A stretch of DNA of 64,000 nucleotides. Origin: Segatella hominis. GTDB lineage: Bacteria > Bacteroidota > Bacteroidia > Bacteroidales > Bacteroidaceae. Below the pieces are notes generated by a model. It was not told the DNA's origin. It saw nothing but the letters and a program-made list of their open reading frames with translations, and ran no database searches. How positions within the stretch are numbered: position 1 is the stretch's first letter; each line of letters begins with the position of its first letter. Positions 26,544 through 34,416 of the stretch are shown one piece after another. Position numbers and translations under genes: made by a program. The stretch is from the NCBI RefSeq assembly GCF_019249725.2, contig NZ_CP137559.1:787501-851500 (forward strand), written 5' to 3'.

Positions 26544-26964
26544 AGGATAATTTTCCGAAAGAACAAGAAACTCTTCAAAAGATATGTTAAACATTTTACC
26601 ATGTTCACTTTTCTTTGTATTTTTGTGCAAAGAAAAGTGGCTCATGAGATATTGGCTATCCACGGACAATCTCCCAGGAGCCTAAAAAACGTGCCAAATT
26701 TTAACTTGATTTTAACTCCCTACCTTTAAGGGTGTGCCAACCATACAGAATCGAATTCATTATGACAAGTCTTCTTTAACTTCAAGAGATGCTTGTTTCT
26801 GGCCTTTTTAACTGCTCTAGGTTGAGCGATGCGAGGTGTCAACGCGGAGCTACTTACCATCGAGAATGAAGGGTGATGAAGGGTGGAATTGTGCCATTCA
26901 CCCTCTGAAACCCCGATAAACACAGGGGATTCCAAGGGATAGATGAAGGATGAAGGGTTTTATG

Positions 26965-27040
26965 CTAGTAGATTGTAAAGTCTAAAAGTTGCATAAAACA
27001 GCATCCATTTTTGTTGATAATCAATGATGCAGTATATATA
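26965..27040 (-). repeat. Partial MITE copy, interrupted by an IS
   Basis: The first 64 bp (26965-27028) are identical to the reverse complement of 30662-30725. Similarity continues with two mismatches to an AT run where the IS begins at 27041. The other half of the MITE is missing on the far side of the IS apart from the AT run. Confidence 0.9.
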
Positions 27041-28641
27041 CTGAAGTTTCGCAAGTGAATAAATATCAACTTGCTTGTTTATAAATATACATATTACGTA
27101 GCGTATGGGCAACAGGATTACTTTCGATGAAATCTGCCAGCAACTCTGTAGCATCTATAGAGTAACGCTCTGCTGCTTCCAGAACGAAGTCCAAAATGAT
27201 AGCCCATATCTTGTCCGTTACGGACAACTCGAGAGTGTCATTGGTAACCTCTGTAAAGAGACCACCGATGGTTTCATACGCTTCAAATCTCTTCACTGTA
27301 CACAAGATGTTATACTGCATCATTGTCAAAGTGAAGCTAGCAATTTGAGCGGCAAAATGTACAGACTGGCATTTACCAAAGTTCAGCAAGGTCTTGCAAT
27401 CCTTGTATGCAACTTCGGTAGCCCATCGTCTGGCATAAATACGATACGCTTCAAGGAAGCTAAGAGAAAGGTCTGTGGTCAACAACCCATTCCAGTTTCC
27501 CTTGCGTCCTCGTTTGCAAAAGAACAAACGGACTGGCACACCATCCAACTTAACGTCCATTGTACAATAGGTACAGCGAAGTATTTTGTTGTGTTTGCAT
27601 GCCTTCTCCTTTTGCAGGTGCTTGATGATTTGCTTGGCATTCATCTTGCCATGCTTCGTTGCATAGTTGGTTTTGCCCAGTTTAATCATGCCCAACAGGT
27701 GACACTTGATATGTCTGCTGGAAATGAAACGCACAAGCTTAGTGTTTGTAAACCAGCTATCTACGAGCAAGTAATCAAAGCGAACACCTCGCTTGATGGC
27801 ATACTTGACCATATCTATGGCCTTGTCTGTCTTCTTCATCAGATATTCATCCACACGATCTTTTACCGCTTGCCCTTCGTGGTCCTCGGTATAGCGAGCT
27901 TTGCGTTGCTTAGCAGTAAGTCCCTGAACCTTTTGCTTGTCCTTTCCCTCCTCACCATGAAGAGAAAAATCGAGAAAGAGCTGGCTAACGCCATCGGACA
28001 ACATCATGGTCAGACACTTATAACCAAGGATGCTCTTTTGATGAACATGAGACCAGATTCTTCCTATGAGTTCGGTCGTCATACCAGTCTTAGGTGCATC
28101 AGTATCATCAATAATCAAACAAACCGGCTTGTCATGATGAACAGTTGTGCTGCTTGATATCTTCTTTATCAGCTGAAGATTCATTGCATATAGTAACTTG
28201 CGCCACTTGACGTTGCCATCATTCATAAAACGATAGAACATGTCTTTATCACAATTGAACAATTTACTCAAGGACGAGTTGGAGTATCGACTCGCATTCT
28301 TGACTACGAAGAACGGGAAGAGCATGAGGAGGTTGAGTACCTGCAAAGTGGTGAACTTGCAGTTCTCTTTCTTCTCTACTCCAATCTGGCTGGAGCGTAT
28401 ATTTATATGTTCCATCACACCCATAATGCACTTAATTGCACGATTATCGTCATTTTTTGCGAAAAAGCTTCGCAGATCTGAAATAATTTTTGTATATTTG
28501 CTCACGGCTTTGAAGTTTTATCTTTATTGTTTAGCGATTATAAAGATACTCATTTTCTGTGAGTTATACAAACTTCAGAGCCTTTTTTATTCCAAAATTA
28601 CGTTAAATCACGCTTGTGAATTTTCACTTGCGAAACTTTAG
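27041..28641 (-). mobile_element. IS4-superfamily insertion sequence, 1.6 kb
   Basis: Terminal inverted repeats of 19 bp with one mismatch: 27041-27059 CTGAAGTTTCGCAAGTGAA and inverted 28623-28641 CTAAAGTTTCGCAAGTGAA. A 7-bp direct repeat ATATATA flanks both sides (27034-27040, 28642-28648), consistent with a target duplication although it is simple sequence. One intact transposase gene inside. Confidence 0.88.
27066..28505 (-). CDS. IS4-superfamily DDE transposase
   Basis: 479 aa. The catalytic fold is readable: first Asp in VCLIIDDTDAPKTG (about 130), second Asp in DYLLVDSWFTN (about 250) and the Y-(2)-R-(3)-E-(6)-K signature as YARRWATEVAYKDCK (about 380-394). It belongs to a different branch from the transposase at 436-1659, with which it shares only the motif spacing. 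Frame intact, and both inverted repeats are present, so the element is probably mobile or recently so. Confidence 0.93.
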   Translation of the reverse strand: MSKYTKIISDLRSFFAKNDDNRAIKCIMGVMEHINIRSSQIGVEKKENCKFTTLQVLNLLMLFPFFVVKNASRYSNSSLSKLFNCDKDMFYRFMNDGNVKWRKLLYAMNLQLIKKISSSTTVHHDKPVCLIIDDTDAPKTGMTTELIGRIWSHVHQKSILGYKCLTMMLSDGVSQLFLDFSLHGEEGKDKQKVQGLTAKQRKARYTEDHEGQAVKDRVDEYLMKKTDKAIDMVKYAIKRGVRFDYLLVDSWFTNTKLVRFISSRHIKCHLLGMIKLGKTNYATKHGKMNAKQIIKHLQKEKACKHNKILRCTYCTMDVKLDGVPVRLFFCKRGRKGNWNGLLTTDLSLSFLEAYRIYARRWATEVAYKDCKTLLNFGKCQSVHFAAQIASFTLTMMQYNILCTVKRFEAYETIGGLFTEVTNDTLELSVTDKIWAIILDFVLEAAERYSIDATELLADFIESNPVAHTLRNMYIYKQAS

Positions 28642-28833
28642 ATATATATATTTCGGTATAGGCGCATAGAGCGCACTGTTTAACTCGTTGAAAATGAGCA
28701 TGTCTAATGATTATTAAAATCGCTTTTTGGAAACACTTTCAAAAAGTGCATACTGTATAAAGCTATGAAAAGGTAAAAGCAGCTTAGAATGCTATATATA
28801 AGTATTCTAAGCTGTTTTTTTATGATGTACTTG
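28506..28833. other. IS right end and spacer to the secreted-protein gene
   Basis: 328 bp: the transposase leader and right IS end (to 28641), an AT run, a short imperfect hairpin (CTTTTTGGAAA/TTTCAAAAAG near 28723-28745), and a terminator at 28781-28813. No gene seen. Confidence 0.55.
28781..28813. terminator. Terminator of the lipoprotein/secreted-protein operon
   Basis: 13-bp stem with one mismatch (AGCTTAGAATGCT / AGTATTCTAAGCT), T-runs on both sides. Confidence 0.8.
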
Positions 28834-29526
28834 CTATTTCTTGACGATAGCCTTGTCTTCTATATTGATAACTTCTTCTAATTCGATATGGTGATAACCT
28901 TCAAGTTTGTTAGTTGATGTCAACGCGGTGCTTGTAATGATCGATTTTATATTGTCAAGACAAGGCTGTTCGCTCTTTTCTTTGCATAGAAGTGTTTCGG
29001 TCATGTTGTTGAACTTCGTTATCGTTCCCATGTTTTTTTCTTCGATGTTTCCGCCAGCCAAAACTAACTTGTCTATGAGAAATGCAACAAGGCCGTTCTT
29101 GCTTGATATGGAGCATGGTATTTTCTTGAGCTCCCACTCTGCTATGTTTCTTTTGCCAGGTTTCAATATTCCGCTTAATAATTTGGAAGTTACATTTGGA
29201 AAAAGCTTTTTGATGGTAGTCTCGGTACTCAACGGTGTGTCTACAGTCGATATTATTTTTCTGCTGATGACAATATTGGCAGATGTCTTTTTTATCGAGT
29301 ATTCTACTACTCTGTTTGTCTTGAAGACACCGTTTCCGTCATGGCGTTGGGTGGTTGTTTCATTTGTCTTAATCTTGATAGTCGCTTTTTGTGCTTCATT
29401 TTGCTCTCCGAGATAGAAGATTTCTCCAATAGACAAGCTGTCTGATTGATTCTGGCTATCTCTGATAGTTTGGGCTGATACAGCTTGGGTAAGCAGCATC
29501 AGAAAAGATAAAATCATATACTTCAT
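28834..29526 (-). CDS. Secreted protein of unknown family, 230 aa
   Basis: Start chosen at 29526: it begins a signal peptide (MKYMILSFLMLLTQAVSA, then QTIRD) and leaves 11 bp after the upstream stop; an ATG 9 codons earlier would overlap the upstream gene. The mature protein is Lys/Thr/Ser rich with beta-strand patterns (KATIKIKTNETTTQRHD; RVVEYSIKKTSANIVIS) and two Cys in the second half (IPCSISSKNG; LLCKEKSEQPCL gives more). No membrane segment after the signal. Not recognised. It is the second gene of a two-gene AT-rich unit with the lipoprotein upstream, lying inside an inverted-repeat-bounded island. Confidence 0.7.
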   Translation of the reverse strand: MKYMILSFLMLLTQAVSAQTIRDSQNQSDSLSIGEIFYLGEQNEAQKATIKIKTNETTTQRHDGNGVFKTNRVVEYSIKKTSANIVISRKIISTVDTPLSTETTIKKLFPNVTSKLLSGILKPGKRNIAEWELKKIPCSISSKNGLVAFLIDKLVLAGGNIEEKNMGTITKFNNMTETLLCKEKSEQPCLDNIKSIITSTALTSTNKLEGYHHIELEEVINIEDKAIVKK

Positions 29527-29537
29527 ATATTGTAATA

Positions 29538-30470
29538 TTATTCGCATTTCCATAATTTAGAACTAGCATACCCAACTGTAACACCCATTTTTAAAGCATC
29601 TTTATCTTTGCTTGGAATGCTTGAATTGCTAATAGTCTTTATTACGTTTTTGCAATATTGTTGCCATTCTTCTTCAGTTGTGACAAGTTCCATTCCTTCA
29701 AAATACACGGAAGTAATATCAAGCATATTGCCTAATTGTGGATAAGCTTTCTTCGTTGATTCTAGTAAAGCTTTATAATTCTGAGTCTCTACAGATGTGT
29801 TACAGATGAATTGACAAAACTCTATTGTGCTTTTGTTTAGAATGGTGTCTTTATAAGTAGTTTCTTTAGAAACTTTTGTGATTTCTGCATTTAGCTTGTT
29901 GAGGCAATCTTCGTCAGAAATATCTTTCCAAAGTGTAATGCTGTTGTCCTTTTCTAATGTCGTGTAAATGATATTATTGTGAAAAAAGCCAATGCTATCT
30001 TCAAGTGTTGCTGTTGACGAATCTACTAATATTAAGCCGTCTAAGGCCGTCTTTTTGGGTTGGATTTTAGAGGTTACTAAATTGTTATTTTCTAACGTTG
30101 CTCTTGATAATAGCGTATTTGCAGCATCAACACCTTCGATAAAACCTTGCTTTCTTGCGGACGAACATGAAGCCCCTTGGGCTGATTGCCAAATGTTTTC
30201 TCCTTTGAAAGCACCTTTTATAGCACCAACACAATCTGCAACAAAAACATTTAACACGCGTTTGAAAAATCTTGATAAAAAACTTCTAGAAGTTACGGAT
30301 TCCATGTTGGTATTCATTCTGGTCAAATCAGAGTGAAGTGATGCGTAATCTTTGCTTAAAGATTCTGTGTTATAGGTTGGTTGAAAAGTACTTTCTTCCA
30401 TGTTACTTCCACATGAAACCATAAATACCAATACTAAGCCAAATACGGTGTTTCTAAAAAATGCTCTCAT
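29538..30470 (-). CDS. Putative lipoprotein of unknown family, 310 aa
   Basis: Lipoprotein signal MRAFFRNTVFGLVLVFMVSC with Cys20 as the lipidation site, followed by GSNMEES, compatible with outer-membrane or surface export in Bacteroidota. Residues about 60-110 hold a hydrophobic, Gly/Ala-containing segment (VLNVFVADCVGAIKGAFKGE) and a Cys/Ser-rich turn (QGASCSSARKQG); the rest is helical and charged. Several further Cys are present. Family not recognised. Promoter at 30513-30521 (TATATTTGC), leader about 40 nt. Codon use is AT-rich compared with flanking core genes, suggesting acquisition. Confidence 0.7.
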   Translation of the reverse strand: MRAFFRNTVFGLVLVFMVSCGSNMEESTFQPTYNTESLSKDYASLHSDLTRMNTNMESVTSRSFLSRFFKRVLNVFVADCVGAIKGAFKGENIWQSAQGASCSSARKQGFIEGVDAANTLLSRATLENNNLVTSKIQPKKTALDGLILVDSSTATLEDSIGFFHNNIIYTTLEKDNSITLWKDISDEDCLNKLNAEITKVSKETTYKDTILNKSTIEFCQFICNTSVETQNYKALLESTKKAYPQLGNMLDITSVYFEGMELVTTEEEWQQYCKNVIKTISNSSIPSKDKDALKMGVTVGYASSKLWKCE

Positions 30471-30512
30471 AAGATTTTGTGAATTTAATTGTTGAATATA
30501 ACGAAAATTGTT

Positions 30513-30521
30513 GCAAATATA
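30513..30521 (-). promoter_or_regulatory. -7 element, lipoprotein operon
   Basis: TATATTTGC on the minus strand, 43 bp from the ATG at 30470. Confidence 0.75.
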
Positions 30522-30615
30522 GTATTTTTTTTAATAAATAGTAATATCATTCTTGCTATTTAACTTTTTTTATCATACTGGTAAGAGAGTGCTTGGGTGG
30601 TAGTTTGTTCCACTA

Positions 30616-30725
30616 CTAGTAGTCTGTAAAGTCTAAAAGTTGAGTAAGATATATATACAGTATCATTGATTATCAACAAAAATGGATGCTGTTTTATGCA
30701 ACTTTTAGACTTTACAATCTACTAG
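30616..30725. repeat. Intact 110-bp MITE-like element
   Basis: 27-bp terminal inverted repeats with 25 matches (30616-30642 / 30699-30725, CTAGTAG-N2-GTAAAGTCTAAAAGTTG) around a core that contains the palindrome TTGATAATCAA. No coding capacity. A partial second copy lies at 26965-27040 in inverse orientation. Confidence 0.85.
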
Positions 30726-30840
30726 TTCTATTTTAAAAAAACAATACGCCAATAACGGAATCTTATCGCTTTGCGCCTTCAGAATCAACGTTATCCCGAA
30801 CGGAATGTATGGTGGTGTGGGAGGTCGGAAAATATGAAAA

Positions 30841-30880
30841 TAGGAGGCAAATGCCTTTTATGATTAGCATTTACCTCCTA
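30841..30880 (-). terminator. Terminator of metY
   Basis: 14-bp stem with one mismatch (TAGGAGGCAAATGC / GCATTTACCTCCTA), followed on the minus strand by a T-rich stretch. Confidence 0.8.
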
Positions 30881-30921
30881 ACAGATTGATTTATTCAGCC
30901 CCTTAAAGTGGAGCTTCAAGA

Positions 30922-32205
30922 TTATATCTTGTCGAGTGCCTGTTTGATGTCGTCGAGGATATCCTCGACATCCTCGATGCCTACGGAGAGGCGGATGAGG
31001 TCGGGGGCAACTCCGGCTTCTTTCAACTGCTCGTCAGATAGCTGGCGATGGGTATGGCTGGCAGGATGAAGCACACAGGTGCGGGCATCTGCCACATGAG
31101 TCACAATATTGATCATGTCGAGTGAGTCCATGAACTTGATGGCCGTCTCACGGTCACCCTTCAAGCCAAAGGCGATGACACCGCAGGTACCATTTGGCAT
31201 GTATTTCTGAGCAAGTTCGTAATAGGTATCGTCTTTCAGTCCACTGTAATGAACCCAAGCTACGCGAGGGTCGTTGTGCAGGAATTCTGCCACCTTTTGA
31301 GCATTCTCACAGTGCTGGCGCATACGCAGATGCAGACTTTGCAAACCTAAGTTGAGGATGAATGAGTTCATTGGGGCAGGGATACTACCGAGATCGCGCA
31401 TCAGTTGGGCTACAAGTTTAGTGGTATAACCCATCTTGCCAAATGCTTTCACGTATGTCAAACCGTGATAGCTGTCATCTGGTGTGCAAAGACCAGGGAA
31501 CTTTTCAGCATTCGCCATCCAGTCGAAGTTACCACTATCTACTACTACACCACCCACCTGAGATGCAGTTCCATCCATATACTTGGTGGTAGAATGAGTT
31601 ACGATGTCAGCTCCCCATTCAAAAGGACGGCAATTGATAGGAGTGGCAAAAGTATTGTCAACAATCAGTGGAACACCATTTTTGTGGGCGATGCGGGCAA
31701 ACTTCTCGATATCAAGAACAGCACATCCAGGGTTGCTGATGGTTTCGCCGAAGACAACCTTGGTGTTAGGACGGAATGCTTTCTGGATTTCTTCCTCGCT
31801 ATCGTTAGGATTGACGAATGTACATTCTATGCCGAGTTTCTTGAGTGTTACACCGAAGAGATTGAAGGTGCCACCATAAATCTCATTGGAAGTCACGATA
31901 TGGTCGCCAGCTTCGCAGATATTGAAAACGGCATAGAAGTTGGCAGCCTGACCACTACTTGTCAGCACAGCACCCACGCCACCTTCAAGCTGTGCTATTT
32001 TCTGCGCTACAGCATCATTGGTAGGGTTCTGGAGACGGGTATAGAAATATCCTTCTTTCTTAAGATCGAAGAGCATAGCCATCTCTTCAGAATTGTCATA
32101 CTTAAATGTTGTACTCTGAATGATAGGCACTTCAATAGGCTCACCATTCTTTGGCTGATAGCCTCCCTGTACACAGATGGAAGCTGTACGTAATTTCTTT
32201 TCCAT
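30922..32205 (-). CDS. metY: O-acetylhomoserine aminocarboxypropyltransferase / cysteine synthase
   Basis: 427 aa, PLP-dependent Cys/Met metabolism family. It should make homocysteine from O-acetylhomoserine and sulfide. The family start KLRTASICVQGGYQPKNGEP, the cofactor loop TSSGQAANFYAVFNI (about 85-99), Asp in PLIVDNTFATPI and the Schiff-base Lys in ATHSTTKYMDGT-like TKYMDGTASQVGG (about 207) are present, as is the long C-terminal DARTCVLHPASHTHRQLS segment of the MetY type rather than MetB/MetZ. Monocistronic. No SAM or cobalamin riboswitch was recognised in the 115-bp leader region. Confidence 0.94.
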   Translation of the reverse strand: MEKKLRTASICVQGGYQPKNGEPIEVPIIQSTTFKYDNSEEMAMLFDLKKEGYFYTRLQNPTNDAVAQKIAQLEGGVGAVLTSSGQAANFYAVFNICEAGDHIVTSNEIYGGTFNLFGVTLKKLGIECTFVNPNDSEEEIQKAFRPNTKVVFGETISNPGCAVLDIEKFARIAHKNGVPLIVDNTFATPINCRPFEWGADIVTHSTTKYMDGTASQVGGVVVDSGNFDWMANAEKFPGLCTPDDSYHGLTYVKAFGKMGYTTKLVAQLMRDLGSIPAPMNSFILNLGLQSLHLRMRQHCENAQKVAEFLHNDPRVAWVHYSGLKDDTYYELAQKYMPNGTCGVIAFGLKGDRETAIKFMDSLDMINIVTHVADARTCVLHPASHTHRQLSDEQLKEAGVAPDLIRLSVGIEDVEDILDDIKQALDKI

Positions 32206-32322
32206 TGTCGGTTATATTTTTAATGTTGTATTTCTATATTTACATTCCTCAATGACGCTCATTATCCTCTTTGCATTCCTTTAATTGATATCTTGTAAAA
32301 CCTTGATAATCTGTGGATTATT

Positions 32323-32694
32323 CTATTTCATGAATACAAAATAAACTGCAGCGATGAGACAGATAAATGCAGCAGCATGATTCCAGTGCAGACCTTGTCC
32401 CTGAAAGAGGATATTAGCGATGATTGCAAAGATGATGAGAGAAACGCATTCCTGTATGACCTTGAGCTGTACGAGGTTGAAAGGACCTCCGTTATCTACA
32501 AAACCGATACGGTTGGCGGGTACCTGACAGCAATATTCAAAGAAGGCTATGGCCCAACTGAAGGCGATAACTCCAATGAGTGGCCAATGGCTACTTGTAC
32601 CCGTCTGCTGAAGTTTGAGATGTCCATACCATGCCAGCGTCATGAATATGTTGCTCAATACTAATAGAAGAATTGTATAAATTCCGTTCATCAT
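32323..32694 (-). CDS. DMT family protein (DUF486)
   Basis: 123 aa with four membrane segments filling the whole chain (IYTILLLVLSNIFMTLAWYG; LIGVIAFSWAIAFFEYCCQV; VIQECVSLIIFAIIANILFQ; AAAFICLIAAVYFVFM). The motif VPANRIGFVDNGGPFNLVQL is typical of DUF486, small relatives of drug/metabolite transporters. Two Met codons start the gene (32694 or 32691). Promoter TACCTTTGC at 32721-32729. It is divergent from the DUF1846 gene. Substrate unknown. Confidence 0.9.
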   Translation of the reverse strand: MMNGIYTILLLVLSNIFMTLAWYGHLKLQQTGTSSHWPLIGVIAFSWAIAFFEYCCQVPANRIGFVDNGGPFNLVQLKVIQECVSLIIFAIIANILFQGQGLHWNHAAAFICLIAAVYFVFMK

Positions 32695-32720
32695 TCTTGT
32701 TGTTTTTTACTTTTTTGTGT

Positions 32721-32729
32721 GCAAAGGTA
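32721..32729 (-). promoter_or_regulatory. -7 element, DUF486 gene
   Basis: TACCTTTGC on the minus strand, 27 bp from the start. Confidence 0.8.
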
Positions 32730-32761
32730 CAATTTTTTTTTGATATTTCGATAGTTTTTTG

Positions 32762-32770
32762 TACTTTTGC
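32762..32770 (+). promoter_or_regulatory. -7 element, DUF1846 gene
   Basis: TACTTTTGC on the plus strand, 50 bp before the ATG at 32820; only 33 bp from the divergent element at 32721-32729. Confidence 0.8.
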
Positions 32771-32819
32771 ACTCGATTTGTTCAATCAATAGAGAATTAG
32801 TTATATCAGTAAAAAGAAT

Positions 32820-34283
32820 ATGAAGATAGGATTCGATAACGAGAAGTATCTGAAGATTCAATCCGAGCATATCAAGGATAGAATCTCACAGTTTGACGGA
32901 AAGCTCTATCTGGAATTAGGCGGAAAGCTTTTCGATGACCATCATGCAAGTCGCGTATTGCCTGGTTTCCAGCCAGATAGTAAGCTCCGTATGTTTCAGA
33001 AAATCAGCGATAGCATTGAAATTGTTATCGTGATTAGTGCTGCAGACATTGAGAAGAATAAAAAGCGTGCCGACTTGGGTATCACTTATGATGAGGATGT
33101 TCTCCGTCTTCGTGGCGAGTTCCAAAACCGTGGTTTTATGGTGGGTTCTGTTGTGATTACTCATTACAACGGTCAGCCTGCTGCTACAGCTTTCAAGCAG
33201 CGCTTGGAACGTGATGGTATCAAAACCTACTGTCATTATCTCATCGAGGGCTATCCTCATGATGTCAACCTGATTGCTTCTGATGATGGTTTCGGAAAGA
33301 ATGATTATGTAGAAACTGAGCGCCCTCTGGTTATCGTGACAGCTCCTGGTCCTGGTAGTGGCAAAATGGCTGTTTGCCTGAGTCAGCTTTATAATGAGAA
33401 CAAGCGTGGTGTACGTGCAGGATATGCCAAGTTTGAAACTTTCCCAGTTTGGAATCTTCCATTGAAGCATCCGGTAAATATTGCATACGAGGCTGCTACT
33501 GCCGATCTCAATGATGTCAACATGATCGACCCTTTCCATCTGGAGGCATATAATAAGATTGCTATCAACTATAATCGTGATGTTGAGATTTATCCTGTAC
33601 TCAATGCTCTCTTTGAGGGTATCTATGGTTCTAATCCATACAAGTCTCCTACGGATATGGGTGTGAATATGGTAGGTTTCTGTATTTCTGATGATGAGGC
33701 TTGCTGCGAGGCTTCGAAGGATGAAATCGTTCGTCGCTATTATGCTGCTACCAACAAGTTGGCTCTGGGTGCTTGTAATGAGGAAGAAATTGCCAAGATA
33801 CAGATGCTTTTCAATCAGGCTAAGATTTCTACAGATTACCGTAAGGTGACTGTTGCTGCTAAGAATCATAAGAAGGAGACGGGACATACTTCGTCGGCTA
33901 TTGAGTTGGAGGATGGCACCATCATCTGCGGTCATAGTAGTGAGTTGCTGGGTTGTAGTGCCGCCTTGTTGTTGAATGTCATGAAACATTTGGCTGGTAT
34001 TGATCACAATCTTAAACTGATTCCTCAGTCTATGATTGAGCCTATTCAGCATACGAAGATCAGTTATCTCGGCGGTCGCAATCCTCGTCTTCATACAGAT
34101 GAGGTTCTTGTAGCTCTCTCTGTTCTCTCTGAGAATGATGAGAATTGCCGAAAAGCCTTGGAACAGTTGCCTAAACTTCGTGGATGTCAGGCTCACTGCA
34201 CGGTGATGCTGAGCGATGTGGATCAGCGTATCTTCAAAAAATTAGGTGTAGGCTTGACTTGCGAGCCTGTAATGAAGAAGTAA
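32820..34283 (+). CDS. DUF1846 domain-containing protein
   Basis: 487 aa, full length for DUF1846. It begins MKIGFDNEKYLKIQSEHIKD and contains the conserved LYLELGGKLFDDHHASRVLP (about 29-48), a nucleotide-binding-like TAPGPGSGKMAVCLSQLYNE (about 176-195) and LLGCSAALLLNVMK near the end. Structures of family members show a P-loop-like fold and resemble nucleotide- or phosphosugar-binding proteins, but the reaction is not settled. Cytosolic, no signal. Monocistronic with its own promoter and a strong terminator. Confidence 0.93.
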   Translation: MKIGFDNEKYLKIQSEHIKDRISQFDGKLYLELGGKLFDDHHASRVLPGFQPDSKLRMFQKISDSIEIVIVISAADIEKNKKRADLGITYDEDVLRLRGEFQNRGFMVGSVVITHYNGQPAATAFKQRLERDGIKTYCHYLIEGYPHDVNLIASDDGFGKNDYVETERPLVIVTAPGPGSGKMAVCLSQLYNENKRGVRAGYAKFETFPVWNLPLKHPVNIAYEAATADLNDVNMIDPFHLEAYNKIAINYNRDVEIYPVLNALFEGIYGSNPYKSPTDMGVNMVGFCISDDEACCEASKDEIVRRYYAATNKLALGACNEEEIAKIQMLFNQAKISTDYRKVTVAAKNHKKETGHTSSAIELEDGTIICGHSSELLGCSAALLLNVMKHLAGIDHNLKLIPQSMIEPIQHTKISYLGGRNPRLHTDEVLVALSVLSENDENCRKALEQLPKLRGCQAHCTVMLSDVDQRIFKKLGVGLTCEPVMKK

Positions 34284-34332
34284 TCCCAATCTTGCGATAT
34301 AAAGATTACTCAATCTTGCTATATAAAGATAT

Positions 34333-34379
34333 AAAAAAGGTGTATCAAAGAGTTTGTTAGACTTTGATACACCTTTTTT
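34333..34379. terminator. Bidirectional terminator, DUF1846 / hipT
   Basis: 18-bp perfect stem (AAAAAAGGTGTATCAAAG / inverted) between two converging genes. Confidence 0.92.
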
Positions 34380-34416
34380 TGTTTTTATTTCTTCAATTTA
34401 TCTCAAATTTTTCAAT

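Larger units (their letters stand above)
26508..27065. other. Non-coding stretch upstream of the AAA-ATPase gene
   Basis: 558 bp. It starts with the -7 element TATTTTTGC at 26535-26543 (minus). From about 26640 to 26960 no gene is supported; a 69-codon minus frame (26726-26935) lacks a ribosome site and family resemblance. From 26965 a partial MITE copy begins, followed at 27041 by the IS end. Confidence 0.5.
30471..30921. other. Intergenic region with promoter, intact MITE and metY terminator
   Basis: 451 bp: lipoprotein promoter (30513-30521), AT-rich spacer, 110-bp MITE (30616-30725), spacer without recognised features, then the metY terminator (30841-30880). Confidence 0.7.

Noticed and set aside
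26726..26935. 69-codon minus-strand ORF between the AAA-ATPase gene and the island
   Set aside because: No ribosome site, promoter or recognisable domain; left unannotated.
27105..28157. 350-codon plus-strand ORF opposite the IS4-superfamily transposase
   Set aside because: Shadow of the transposase frame: no ribosome site, no signal or domain, while the minus strand has a complete DDE transposase.
30922..32322. SAM or cobalamin riboswitch ahead of metY
   Set aside because: The ~115-bp upstream region shows no conserved riboswitch core that I can recognise.
32916..34196. 426-codon minus-strand ORF antisense to the DUF1846 gene
   Set aside because: Shadow frame of a well-recognised conserved gene; no start context.
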